A DNA stretch of 64,000 bases from Plantactinospora sp. BC1 (lineage in GTDB: Bacteria; Actinomycetota; Actinomycetes; Mycobacteriales; Micromonosporaceae). The position numbers and the translations under genes are program-made. Within the stretch, counting starts at the first letter, position 1. Every line of letters starts with the position of its first letter. The notes beneath the pieces were generated by a model that saw only the letters and a program-made list of their open reading frames with translations, ran no database searches and had not been told where the DNA came from. The stretch is taken from NCBI RefSeq assembly GCF_003030345.1, contig NZ_CP028158.1, positions 5,704,001-5,768,000 on the forward strand. Direction: 5' to 3'. Of the stretch, positions 50,701 through 59,552 are shown piece after piece.

Positions 50701-52965
50701 ATGGCGATGAGAATTGCCAGCACATCAGGTCAGCGGCGGACGGGGAGACTCGCCGTCGGACTGGCCGTGGCGGTCAGCGCCGGGCTGCTCGGCACGGCGG
50801 TGGCCCCGGCGGCCGCGGCACCGGCCGACGGCACCATCCGGCACGCGGGTGGCGCCACCGCCGTCGCCGGCAGCTATCTGGTGGTACTCGAGGAGGCGTC
50901 CGTCAGCGCCGACTCGGTGACCGGCCGGGCCGGCGTACTCGCCGCGCGGGCCGGCGGGAAGGTCGCCCGCACCTACCGGCACGCGCTGCGCGGCTTCGAG
51001 TTCACCGGCTCGGCCGAGGCGGCCCGGCGGCTCGCCACCGACCCGTCCGTGGCGTACGTCGAACAGAACCACCGGGTCCGGCTCACCGGTACGCAGACCC
51101 CGACCCCCTCCTGGGGTCTGGACCGGATCGACCAGCGCCCGCTGGCCCTGGACAACAGCTACACCTACCCGAGCACCGGCAGCGGGGTCCGGGCCTACGT
51201 CATCGACACCGGGATCCGGCTCAGCCACCAGACCTTCGGCGGCCGGGCGGTCTCCGGCTTCGACGCGATCGACGGCGGGCCCGCCACCGACTGCCAGGGG
51301 CACGGCACGCACGTCGCCGGAACCGTCGGCGGTGCCGAGTACGGCGTCGCCAAGGGCGTCACCCTGGTCGCGGTACGGGTGCTGGACTGTAGCGGCAGCG
51401 GCACCTACGCCCAGGTGATCGCCGGTGTCGACTGGGTCACCGGCGACCACGACCCGGGCGAGCGGGCGGTGGCGAACATGAGCCTCGGCGGGCCGGCGAA
51501 CAGCGCCGCCAACACGGCGGTGGCGAACTCGATCGCCGACGGCGTCAGCTACGCGGTCGCGGCCGGCAACGAGGACGCCGACGCCTGCGGCGGCTCACCG
51601 GCGAGCGTCCCGACCGCGATCACCGTGGCGGCCACCGGCGGCTTCCCCGGCGGCCCCGGCCGTACCGACGCCCGGGCCACCTTCTCCAACTACGGCACCT
51701 GCGTCGACATCTTCGCCCCGGGGGTGGCGATCGTCTCCTCCACCATCGACAGCGACACCGCCAGCGGGCCGGGGGACGGCACCTCGATGGCCTCGCCACA
51801 CGTGGCCGGCGCCGCCGCGCTCGTGCTGGCGCAGAATCCGTCGTACACCCCGCAGCAGGTCCGCGACCTGCTGGTCACCTCCGGTACCACCGGGCTGGTC
51901 ACCGACCCCGGCCCCGGCTCGCCGAACGTCCTGCTGCACGTCGCCGACGTCCGGCCGCCCACCAACGACTTCGCTCTCACGGTCGCCCCGGCCAGCGGCT
52001 CGGCCGGACCGGGCGGCGCGGTCACCGCGACGGTGAGCACCCGGCTGACCGCCGGCTCGGCCCAGACCGTCGTGCTGAGCGCCACCGGGCTGCCGAGGGG
52101 TGTCACCGCGACCTTCAGCCCGGCCTCCGTCGTCGCCGGCCGGTCGTCGGTGATGACGATCCGGGTCGGCTCGGCGGCGGTGCCCGGCAGCTACCCGCTG
52201 ACGGTCACCGGCACCGGCCCGCACGCCACCCGGACCGCCCGGTACACGGTGACCGTCACGAACCCGGTCGGCTGCACCGGCACCAACAACACCGACGTCG
52301 CGATCCCGGACCTGTCGACGGTGCAGAGCCCGGTGACGATCTCCGGCTGCCCGGGCCGGGCATCGGCCTCCAGCACCGTCCGGGTACGCATCCTGCACAC
52401 GTTCCGGGCCGACCTGGTGGTCAGCCTGCTGGCGCCGGACGGCAGCGGCTACGTGCTGCACAACCGGACCGGCGGCGGTGAGGACAACATCGAACAGACC
52501 TTCCGGGTCAACCTCTCCACCGAGACGGCGAGCGGCCGGTGGCGGCTCCAGGTGCAGGATGCGGCCGGTGCGGACGTCGGGCACATCGACATCTGGACGC
52601 TGAACCTGACGGCCGGTACGCCGACCGCCTGCGCCGGCAGCAGCGCCACCCCGGTGGCCATCCCGGACCTCGGTACGGTGCAGAGCCCGATCGTCCTCGC
52701 CGGCTGCTCGGGCAACGCCTCGACGACCAGCGCGGTCGGGGTGCGGATCACGCACGGTCGGGTCGCCGACCTGGTGATCCGGCTGGTCGCCCCGGACGGT
52801 AGCTCCTATCTGCTGCGCAACCGGGTCGTCGGCGGGTCACCGATCAACGTGGTCTACCTGGTGAACCTCTCGACCGAGGCCCGTAACGGCAGTTGGCGGC
52901 TGCGGGTGCAGGACGCGGCGGCGCCGTACTCCGGACGCCTCGACGGCTGGTCCCTGACCCTCTGA
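50701..52965 (+). CDS. Secreted S8 family serine peptidase (subtilase) with two P domains
   Basis: A 754-residue secreted protease. Signal peptide residues 1-40 (cleavage after AAAA), inhibitor I9 propeptide about 57-127, catalytic domain about 138-395 with Asp169 (VIDTG), His201 (HGTHVAG) and Ser362 (GTSMASPH). An Ig-like domain follows (about 425-520), then two homologous P/proprotein-convertase domains (about 530-640 and 645-754), each starting with a Cys and VAIPDL, TVQSPI/V, and ending LRVQDA-type motifs. P domains usually stabilise the catalytic domain or bind substrate. AGGAGGGGAGAA precedes the ATG. A stand-alone exoenzyme gene with no linked inhibitor or transporter. Confidence 0.95.
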   Translation: MAMRIASTSGQRRTGRLAVGLAVAVSAGLLGTAVAPAAAAPADGTIRHAGGATAVAGSYLVVLEEASVSADSVTGRAGVLAARAGGKVARTYRHALRGFEFTGSAEAARRLATDPSVAYVEQNHRVRLTGTQTPTPSWGLDRIDQRPLALDNSYTYPSTGSGVRAYVIDTGIRLSHQTFGGRAVSGFDAIDGGPATDCQGHGTHVAGTVGGAEYGVAKGVTLVAVRVLDCSGSGTYAQVIAGVDWVTGDHDPGERAVANMSLGGPANSAANTAVANSIADGVSYAVAAGNEDADACGGSPASVPTAITVAATGGFPGGPGRTDARATFSNYGTCVDIFAPGVAIVSSTIDSDTASGPGDGTSMASPHVAGAAALVLAQNPSYTPQQVRDLLVTSGTTGLVTDPGPGSPNVLLHVADVRPPTNDFALTVAPASGSAGPGGAVTATVSTRLTAGSAQTVVLSATGLPRGVTATFSPASVVAGRSSVMTIRVGSAAVPGSYPLTVTGTGPHATRTARYTVTVTNPVGCTGTNNTDVAIPDLSTVQSPVTISGCPGRASASSTVRVRILHTFRADLVVSLLAPDGSGYVLHNRTGGGEDNIEQTFRVNLSTETASGRWRLQVQDAAGADVGHIDIWTLNLTAGTPTACAGSSATPVAIPDLGTVQSPIVLAGCSGNASTTSAVGVRITHGRVADLVIRLVAPDGSSYLLRNRVVGGSPINVVYLVNLSTEARNGSWRLRVQDAAAPYSGRLDGWSLTL

Positions 52966-53036
52966 CAGTGAGGATGTAGGAGCGGGTCACCCGGCCGGTC
53001 TGACTCAGCCTCTGACTGACCTTGGGTGTCTTCTAG

Positions 53037-53198
53037 GGGATTCGTCGGTCTGCCCGGGTGACCCGTTCCTGCACTCACCGACCGGGCGCCAAACAAGGAC
53101 TCAGCAAGAAAGAGATCATGCGCTGCCTCAAGCGCTACATCGTCCGCGAGGTCCACACCGCCCTCCTCGCCGACTTCACCGCCCTCAACACCCCTTGA
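53037..53198 (+). pseudogene. C-terminal remnant of an IS110-family transposase
   Basis: An open frame of 53 codons without a start ends in LSKKEIMRCLKRYIVREVH..LLADF..LNTP and a TGA, the characteristic tail of IS110-type (transposase_20) enzymes. The rest of the element is missing upstream, where the frame is closed by TAG at 53034. The sequence TTGACTTCCATAGGAGCATCC after the tail looks like an IS110-type right end. The 390-base region between the subtilase and the HD gene therefore holds a decayed insertion. The inverted repeat GTCACCCGG/CCGGGTGAC (52986-52994 and 53054-53062) lies just upstream. Confidence 0.75.
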
Positions 53199-53356
53199 CT
53201 TCCATAGGAGCATCCCCGGGGGAGGTCGGCGGTCACCGAGCTGCGTCCCCCCGGCAAGGCTCGGCCCGCCCAGCTCCGGTGCCCCACGCCCCCTGCTCCG
53301 CCGGTCCGGGTCGGCGGTCAGGGGGCGTGGCGGTCCGTTGGCTACCCTTGACCGTC

Positions 53357-53944
53357 GTGACCGCCGCCCTGCACCGCGCCCTCGCCGACCCCGGCACGCC
53401 GCCGCTGCGGCCGCTCCCGCCGGAGGCCGCCGAACTGCTGCTCAGGTCGAACGCCCCGGCCCGGCTGGCCGCACACCTGCGCGCGGTGCACGACGTCGCG
53501 GCCCAGTTGCTCGACTGGCTCGGCCAGGACTATCCCGACCTCGTCGTCGACCACCGGGCGGTGTGCTTCGGCGCCGCCACCCACGACATCGGCAAGACCC
53601 GCCACCCCGAGGAACTCTCCGGGCCCGGGTCGCGGCACGAGCCCGCCGGGCGCGAACTCCTGATCGGGTACGGAGTCCAGCCGGCCCTGGCCCGGTTCGC
53701 CGCCAGCCACGCCCGCTGGGACTCCCCCGACACCACCATCGAGGAGTTGCTGGTCAGCCTCGCCGACAAGATCTGGAAGGGTCGACGCGAAGCCGACCTC
53801 GAAGACCGGGTCGTGGACCGGCTGGCCGCGGTCGGTGGGCAGCAGCGCTGGGCGGCGTTCCTGGCCCTCGACGACGTACTGGGTCGGATCGCCGAGGACG
53901 CCGACGCCCGCCTCGACTTCCAGGCCCGCTACCCCGTCGACTGA
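53357..53944 (+). CDS. HD domain-containing phosphohydrolase
   Basis: A 195-residue HD-superfamily protein. Metal ligands are seen in HLRAVHDVAAQLLDWL (first His), AATHDIGKTRHPEEL (HD pair), and a later ASHARWDSPDTTIEELLVSLADKIWKGRREADLE with the closing Asp. It probably hydrolyses a phosphate ester or nucleotide; the substrate is unknown. TACCCT (53343-53348) lies 8 bases before this GTG without a ribosome site, so the leaderless start was preferred to the GTG ten codons upstream. It follows the IS110 remnant. Confidence 0.88.
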   Translation: MTAALHRALADPGTPPLRPLPPEAAELLLRSNAPARLAAHLRAVHDVAAQLLDWLGQDYPDLVVDHRAVCFGAATHDIGKTRHPEELSGPGSRHEPAGRELLIGYGVQPALARFAASHARWDSPDTTIEELLVSLADKIWKGRREADLEDRVVDRLAAVGGQQRWAAFLALDDVLGRIAEDADARLDFQARYPVD

Positions 53945-54101
53945 CGAGAGAGACGACCGGCCCGCGCTCGGCCGAACCGCCGGACCGGTACGGAATCAAC
54001 CACCGCCGACCGGCGGGGTGTGGTCTACCGCAGCAGCCGGAGTGCGGCCGGCCGTCCCGGGGCGGATGGTGCGCCCCATGGTGGCCTCCGGGCCGGATTC
54101 C

Positions 54102-54129
54102 TAACGTCGGAGCAGACCCGAGACGGGTC
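54102..54129 (+). promoter_or_regulatory. Putative promoter and operator of the MMPL gene
   Basis: TAACGT (54102-54107) is a -10 candidate; seven to eight bases later, at the predicted start of transcription, is the perfect dyad GACCCG-AGA-CGGGTC (54115-54129). No regulator gene adjoins. Confidence 0.4.
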
Positions 54130-54163
54130 CTGGATCACCCGACGGCGTTGAGGACTCCGACCC

Positions 54164-56587
54164 GTGAAACGAATTCCCCTGACCGTGCGGATCGGCCGGT
54201 GGAGCGCCACCCGCCCCCGGCTCGCCATCCTCGGCTGGCTGCTCTTCGTCGCCGCCTGTGTCGTCGGCGGCTCCGCCGTCGGCACCGTACCGGCGACCGG
54301 GGCGAACAGCCTGCACGGCGAACTGGCCCGGGCCGACCGGATCGAGCGGGCCGGCGAGTTCGCCGAGCCGCCGGTGACGGAGAACGTCCTGATCACGCCC
54401 TTGACCGGTCCGCTCGACCGGGACCGGGCCGACGCGGCGGCGACCGAGGTCGGCACCCGGATGCGCACCCTCCCGGAGGTCGCCGAGGTGCGGGCGCCGC
54501 TGCACGCACCGGACGGCACCGCACTGCTGGTCGAAGTGGTGCTCGCCGACCCGCCGGACGAGGAGGCGGACGCCGCCGAACGGCAGGTGCCGGCACTGCT
54601 GGCCACCACCGCCGAGGTCCAGCGGGAGTTTCCGGACCTGCGGATCGAGCAGATCGGGACCGCCTCGCTCGGCAAGGCCCTGACCGAGACGCTGGGCGCG
54701 GACTTCCTGCGGGCCGAACTGATCAGCGTGCCGGTGGCCCTCGGCATCCTGGTGCTCAGCTTCGGCGCGCTGATCGCGGCGGGCGTACCCGTGCTGCTGG
54801 CGCTCTCGGCGGTCGCCGCCGCGTTCGGGCTGGCCGCCTTCGCGTCGCACGTCTTCCCCGCCGGAGAACTGGTGAACAGCATCATCCTGCTGATCGGGAT
54901 GGCGGTCGGGGTCGACTACTCCCTGTTCTACCTGCGACGGGAGCGCGAGGAGCGGGCCCGGGGCCGGGACCACCGCAGCGCGGTCGAGATCGCCGCCGCC
55001 ACCTCCGGACACGCGGTACTCGTCTCCGGGCTGGCGGTGATGGTGGCGATGGCCGGGCTCTACCTGGTCGGTGAGAACACCTTCAGCTCGATGGCGACCG
55101 GTTCGATCCTGGTGGTCGGGGTCGCGATGCTCGGCTCGCTGACCGTGCTGCCGGCCGTACTGGTCACGCTGGGGCGGTGGGTGGACCGGCCCCGGGTGCC
55201 GTTCCTCGGCCGCCGGATCGAGCGGGCCGGCCGGAGCCGGTTCTGGTCGGCGGTACTCCGGCCGGCGCTGCGCTGGCCGGCACCGACGCTGCTGGTCGCC
55301 GTACTCGCGTTGCTGGCCCTCGCCGCCCCGGCCCTGGACATGCGGCTCGCCCGGCCGACCTCCGCGGACCTGCCGCGCTCCATCCCGATCCTGCGCGGCT
55401 ACGACCGGCTGGCGGCGGCGTTCCCCAGCAACGATCTCGGCACCAGCCACACCGTCGCGATCCGCACCGGCGCCGGGCACGGCGCGGAGCTGGACCGGGC
55501 GCTCACCGAACTCGGCGCCCGGCTGGGCGACGCCACCGGCTTCGCCCACGACCGGCAGCCGACGGTACGCCGCTCCGCCGACGGCCTGGTCCGGCTCGTC
55601 TCGGTGTACGTGGCCGGTCCGGCCGGCAGCGACGACGCGGTCCAGACGCTGCGCCGGCTCCGGGCCGAGCTGTTGCCGGCCACCGTCGGCCAGGTGCCGG
55701 GAACCGAGTACGCGGTCGCCGGCCGCACCGCCAGCAGCCAGGACTTCCTGGACCAGATGTCGGACTCGCTGCCCTCGGTACTCGGCTTCGTCCTCGCCGT
55801 CACCTTCCTGGTGATGCTCGGCAGCTTCCGGTCCGTACCGGTGGCGTTGACCTCGATCCTGCTCAACGCCCTCTCCGTCGCCGCGTCGTACGGGCTGCTG
55901 GTGCTGGTCTTCCAGCACTCCTGGGCGGAGGACCTGCTCGGCTTCCAGAGCAACGGCGCCGTCGTCTCCTGGCTGCCGCTGATGCTCTTCGTCATCCTCT
56001 TCGGACTCTCGATGGACTACCACGTCTTCGTGGTCAGCCGGATCCGCGAGGCGGTGCTGCACGGCGTGCCGACCCGGGACGCCATCGAACGCGGAATCGT
56101 CTCCTCCGCCGGCGTGGTGAGCAGTGCCGCGATCATCATGGTGGCGGTCTTCGCGGTCTTCGCGACCCTGTCGATCCTGGAGTACAAGCAGCTCGGGGTC
56201 GGCCTCGCCGCCGCGATCCTGATCGACGCCACCGTCATCCGCGGACTCGTGCTCCCCGCCCTGATGCGGCTGCTCGGCGAGGCGAACTGGTGGGCACCGC
56301 GCTGGCTGCGGGGGAGCGGGCGGCCGCCGGCCGGCCCGGCAGAGGCGCCGACGATGGAGCTGGCCGTGGTCACACCGCGACGCCGCCGGGCCCTGCTAGC
56401 GGGTCGGCACCGCCCGGGACCGGTTGCCGGCGACCCGGTGCAGCCTGGCCACCAGCACCGCGAGCAGGGCCAGCTCGACCACCACCAGGATCCGCTCGAC
56501 CAGCCCCATCATCACCCGGCCGCCGGGAAACGCGACGTAGTAGAGCGCGATCAGCGCCAGCACGCTGGTCACCGCCAGCGCCCGTAA
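54164..56587 (+). CDS. MMPL family (RND-type) transporter, C-terminus extended antisense into next gene
   Basis: An 807-residue RND/MMPL exporter. Two repeats of one plus five helices: TM1 about 18-40, a first extracytoplasmic domain, TM2-6 about 180-335, TM7 about 372-390, second domain, TM8-12 about 545-720. The conserved motif GMAVGVDYSLFYLRR (about 245) and its twin GLSMDYHVFVVSRIRE (about 622) are present. Such proteins export lipids or drugs with the proton gradient. The natural-looking end is about residue 744; the last 63 codons run antisense through the DUF998 gene and are unlike the family, so a late frameshift or stop loss is likely. GAGGA precedes the GTG. Confidence 0.9.
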   Translation: MKRIPLTVRIGRWSATRPRLAILGWLLFVAACVVGGSAVGTVPATGANSLHGELARADRIERAGEFAEPPVTENVLITPLTGPLDRDRADAAATEVGTRMRTLPEVAEVRAPLHAPDGTALLVEVVLADPPDEEADAAERQVPALLATTAEVQREFPDLRIEQIGTASLGKALTETLGADFLRAELISVPVALGILVLSFGALIAAGVPVLLALSAVAAAFGLAAFASHVFPAGELVNSIILLIGMAVGVDYSLFYLRREREERARGRDHRSAVEIAAATSGHAVLVSGLAVMVAMAGLYLVGENTFSSMATGSILVVGVAMLGSLTVLPAVLVTLGRWVDRPRVPFLGRRIERAGRSRFWSAVLRPALRWPAPTLLVAVLALLALAAPALDMRLARPTSADLPRSIPILRGYDRLAAAFPSNDLGTSHTVAIRTGAGHGAELDRALTELGARLGDATGFAHDRQPTVRRSADGLVRLVSVYVAGPAGSDDAVQTLRRLRAELLPATVGQVPGTEYAVAGRTASSQDFLDQMSDSLPSVLGFVLAVTFLVMLGSFRSVPVALTSILLNALSVAASYGLLVLVFQHSWAEDLLGFQSNGAVVSWLPLMLFVILFGLSMDYHVFVVSRIREAVLHGVPTRDAIERGIVSSAGVVSSAAIIMVAVFAVFATLSILEYKQLGVGLAAAILIDATVIRGLVLPALMRLLGEANWWAPRWLRGSGRPPAGPAEAPTMELAVVTPRRRRALLAGRHRPGPVAGDPVQPGHQHREQGQLDHHQDPLDQPHHHPAAGKRDVVERDQRQHAGHRQRP

Positions 56588-57058
56588 CCGGCGTACGGCG
56601 TCCCGCCAGCGCGCGTCGGCGGCGAGCCGGCGGATCGCCAGCAGCGTCGCGAGCGGCAGGGCGACGAAGGCGGCGACCGAGACGTACCGGTGCACGTAGC
56701 CCTGGGTGGTCAGCTCGACCGTTCCGAGCGGATCGGTCGGTACCAGTGCCGAGGCGATCAGCCCCAGGCACCAGACCAGCAGCAGCGCCTCGGCGGGGCG
56801 GCCCACCCTGACCCGGGCGGCCCGCAACGCCAGCGGTACGGCCAGCGAGGTGACCCCGAGGATCAGGATCGCGAGGTTCATCGGCCAGCCGTTGTTCGAC
56901 ACGGCGTAGTCGCTGATGGTGAGCGACAGCGGGCTCATCCCGGGGTCGGGGGCGAGGTGCGCCGCGACGCCCAGGGTCGCCGTCAGGCAAATGCCAAGCG
57001 CCGCGAGCAGGGTCAGCGGTCGGGCGGTCCATGGCTGCGGTAGGGGTCCGGACATCAT
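56396..57058 (-). CDS. DUF998 domain-containing membrane protein
   Basis: A 220-residue DUF998 protein with six to seven helices. Landmarks are the loop with LSLTISDYAVSNNGWPMN (about 44-62), SALVPTDPLGT (about 103) and HRYVSVAAFVALP (about 122). Function unknown; the family is related to eight-TM domains of possible carbohydrate- or lipid-related proteins. Its last 190 bases overlap the 3' end of the MMPL frame in antisense. No ribosome-binding site is seen before the paired ATGs, so initiation is probably leaderless. Confidence 0.85.
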   Translation of the reverse strand: MMSGPLPQPWTARPLTLLAALGICLTATLGVAAHLAPDPGMSPLSLTISDYAVSNNGWPMNLAILILGVTSLAVPLALRAARVRVGRPAEALLLVWCLGLIASALVPTDPLGTVELTTQGYVHRYVSVAAFVALPLATLLAIRRLAADARWRDAVRRLRALAVTSVLALIALYYVAFPGGRVMMGLVERILVVVELALLAVLVARLHRVAGNRSRAVPTR

Positions 57059-57127
57059 GTGACCAGCGTCGTCGCGCCGGCCCGGCGCCGAATCCGGCGC
57101 GATCCCGGACCGATCCCCGGCTTCCGC

Positions 57128-57148
57128 GACCCTGAGCCGATCAGGGTC
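57128..57148. promoter_or_regulatory. Perfect dyad GACCCTGA-N5-TCAGGGTC
   Basis: An 8-base-pair perfect inverted repeat with a 5-base centre, upstream of the DUF998 gene. It is followed (57158-57178) by two copies of CTACCCCC spaced 14 bases apart. This cluster looks like a binding site for a dimeric regulator, and less likely a terminator. Confidence 0.55.
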
Positions 57149-57202
57149 GGGTTGCCCCTACCCCCGGAACTACCCCCAGCACCATCGACAACAGCGGGCG
57201 GA

Positions 57203-58243
57203 TCACCGGGCGGGGTTGACCGTGCCGTCCAGCAGCTTCAGCGCGGCGATGGCGGCGCCCCGGGCCCCGGCCATGTCGAGATCCGGCACCAGCGCGAACC
57301 GGGCCCGTTCGGCCTGCTCGGCCCGGAGCGTGGTGTGTTCCCGGACGGTGGCCAGGAACCAGTCCCGGAACTCGGGCGTCGCCTCCACCACACCACCGCC
57401 GACGAAGTACCCGTCCGGGTCGGTGAAGTTGGCGGCGATGGTGAAGAGCCGGCCCAGGGCCATCGCCTGCTGTTCGAAGATCCGCAGCGCCATCGGGTCG
57501 CCGTCCACCCCGTACGACCGCACCTGCTTGGCGGCGCCCACCGGGTCGAGTTCGGCCAGCGGGTGACCGGCGAACCGGCCCAGCCAGTACGGCAGCAGGT
57601 TGCGCCGGATGCCGGTCAGCGAGGCGACGCTCTCCACGTCACCGACGAACCCGCAGTTGCAGGCCGGCACCGGCTGCCCCTCGGCGAGCAGGCCGAACAT
57701 CGGGATGTGCACGTGCCCGAGTTCGCCGGCCATCCCGGCGGTACCGGTCAGCACCTGCCCGCGTACGACCACACCGCCGCCGAGCCCGGTCCCCACGATG
57801 GCGGAGATCGACGACCGCTGCCCGGCGTCGGCGCCGAAGTAGGAGTGGTGGGCGTAGAGCGCTGCCGCGTTGCCGTCGTTGTGGTAGACGACCGGCAGGC
57901 CGAGCCGGCGTTCGAGGGCGCCGCGGATGTCGAAGCCGCGCCAGGCCGGCTGGGAGAAGTTCGTCGAGCCCTTCGACGAGATGACCCCGGTGGCGCTGGC
58001 CGGCCCCGGGGTGTCCAATCCGACGGCCAGCACCCGCTCCGGCCGGGTGCCGGTACGCGCCAGCACCTGTGCCATCGACGCCGCCAGCGCCTCGACCGCC
58101 GCCTCCGGCCCGTCCAGCACCCGGCACGGGGTCTCGACCAACTCGTCGACCAGGAACCGCCCGGTCGCATCCAGCACGGTGGCGTTGTTGCTGTTACCGC
58201 CGTTGTCGAGCCCGACCACGACCGGTACTTCCGAGTTCGTCAT
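57203..58243 (-). CDS. ROK family sugar kinase/regulator-like protein
   Basis: A 346-residue ROK (repressor, ORF, kinase) protein without a DNA-binding domain, so a sugar kinase. N-terminal phosphate motif VVVGLDNGGNSNNATVLD, unusual in having Asn where DIGGTK is typical; VGLDTPGPA; the catalytic Asp in YHNDGNAAALYAHHSYFG (about 143); ATP motif AIVGTGLGGGVVV; and the Zn site GHVHIPMFG...CNCGFVGDVES, where the last Cys of the CxCGxxGC pattern is Asp. The altered motifs suggest an unusual substrate or reduced activity. GGGAGG precedes the ATG by seven bases. Confidence 0.88.
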   Translation of the reverse strand: MTNSEVPVVVGLDNGGNSNNATVLDATGRFLVDELVETPCRVLDGPEAAVEALAASMAQVLARTGTRPERVLAVGLDTPGPASATGVISSKGSTNFSQPAWRGFDIRGALERRLGLPVVYHNDGNAAALYAHHSYFGADAGQRSSISAIVGTGLGGGVVVRGQVLTGTAGMAGELGHVHIPMFGLLAEGQPVPACNCGFVGDVESVASLTGIRRNLLPYWLGRFAGHPLAELDPVGAAKQVRSYGVDGDPMALRIFEQQAMALGRLFTIAANFTDPDGYFVGGGVVEATPEFRDWFLATVREHTTLRAEQAERARFALVPDLDMAGARGAAIAALKLLDGTVNPAR

Positions 58244-58374
58244 GGTGCGCCTCCCGGGTATGCCGGCCGGCCCCCGGACCCCGATCCCGGCGTCGCCAGC
58301 CGACCGATGTGCATACCCTGCCGCACCCGAACCAGTCCCGCACCCCCCCGGCCGCCCGACTCGGGCCAGCGACG

Positions 58375-59526
58375 CTATCGGCCGCCGGCCGCGTCCAGCG
58401 CGGCGGTCAGGTCGGCGACCAGGTCGGCGGTGTCCTCGACCCCGCAGGAGAGCCGGACGAATCCGGCGGAGACGTCGTCGCCCCACTGGGCCCGCCGGTC
58501 CGCGCTGGTGTGCAGGCCGCCGAAGGAGGTCGCCGCGAAGACCAGCCGGCTCGCGGCCAGGAACCGCGCCACCCGGTCGGCGTCGCCGAGGTCGAAGGCG
58601 ACGATCCCCGGCACCCGCCGCAACTGCCGGCTGGCAATCGGGTACGCCGGGTCGTCGCCGAGCCCCGGCCAGCGCAGGCCGGCCACGTCGGAGCGGGCCC
58701 GCAGGACCGCCGCCACCGCCGCCGCGTTGGCGCTCTGCCGGGCCAGCCGCAGGTCCAGTGTGGCCAGTGACCGGTGTGCCAGCCAGGCGTCGAAGGCGCC
58801 CGGGATCGAGCCGGTGGTGGTCCGCCAGCCCAGAATCGTCTCCAGCAGTGCCGCCGTCCGGCTGGCCACGTAACCGAGCAGCAGGTCCGAGTGCCCGGTC
58901 AACGCCTTGGTGCCGGAGGCGACCACCAGGTCGGCGCCCAGGTCCAGCGGCCGCTGGCCGAGCGGTGTCGCGGTGGTGTTGTCGACCGCCAGCAGGGCAC
59001 CGGCGGCGTGTGCCCGGGTCGCCAGCTCGGCGATGTCGCAGACGTCCAGGCCCGGGTTGGCCGGCGTCTCGACCAGCACCAGGCGTACGCCGTCGAACGA
59101 CGGGTACGGGCCGGCGGTCGGTACGAAGTCGACGCGTACCCCGATCCCGCGCAGTGTCTCGGCGGCGAACGCCCGCACCGGGAAGTACCCGTCGGTGGGG
59201 AGCAGCACGGTGTCACCGGGGCGCAGCACCGAGAGCAGCACCGCCGTGATCGCCGCCTGCCCGCTGGAGAAGGCGAGACACTCCCCACCCTCCAGCTCAC
59301 CGATGGCCGCCTCCAGCAGGCGCCGGGTCGGGTTGTCCGGCCGGCCGTACCCGTTCGGGCTCGCCTCCGGGCCGACCGCCGGGTCCAGGTGGTAGGGGGC
59401 GGCGAAGACCGGCCCGGGCAGGAACGGCTGCCCGGGTACCGGCGCCGGCAGACCGGCGTGCACGCTCCGGGTGCCGTCGCCGTAGTCCGGCCGGCTGCCG
59501 TCGCCGTGGTTCGGCTGGTCGGGCAT
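58375..59526 (-). CDS. Cystathionine gamma-lyase/synthase-type PLP enzyme
   Basis: A 383-residue Cys/Met-metabolism PLP enzyme. The PLP Lys lies in VVASGTKALTGHSDLLLGY (about 198-216), the phosphate site in FSSGQAAITAVLLS (about 83-96), and AVDNTTATPLGQRPLDLGAD supplies the Asp for the pyridine N. The N-terminus has the typical GDGTRSVHAGLP. It cleaves or forms cystathionine-type thioethers. It is the last gene of a plsC-gpsA-this gene run, 26 bases after gpsA, and GGGGGAG precedes the ATG. The exact reaction within the family cannot be told. Confidence 0.92.
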   Translation of the reverse strand: MPDQPNHGDGSRPDYGDGTRSVHAGLPAPVPGQPFLPGPVFAAPYHLDPAVGPEASPNGYGRPDNPTRRLLEAAIGELEGGECLAFSSGQAAITAVLLSVLRPGDTVLLPTDGYFPVRAFAAETLRGIGVRVDFVPTAGPYPSFDGVRLVLVETPANPGLDVCDIAELATRAHAAGALLAVDNTTATPLGQRPLDLGADLVVASGTKALTGHSDLLLGYVASRTAALLETILGWRTTTGSIPGAFDAWLAHRSLATLDLRLARQSANAAAVAAVLRARSDVAGLRWPGLGDDPAYPIASRQLRRVPGIVAFDLGDADRVARFLAASRLVFAATSFGGLHTSADRRAQWGDDVSAGFVRLSCGVEDTADLVADLTAALDAAGGR

Positions 59527-59552
59527 GGTCTCCCCCCGTCGATCGGTCGCGG

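Noticed and set aside
53338-55074. A 578-codon plus-strand frame
   Set aside because: Arg/Pro-rich shadow of the HD and MMPL genes in another frame.
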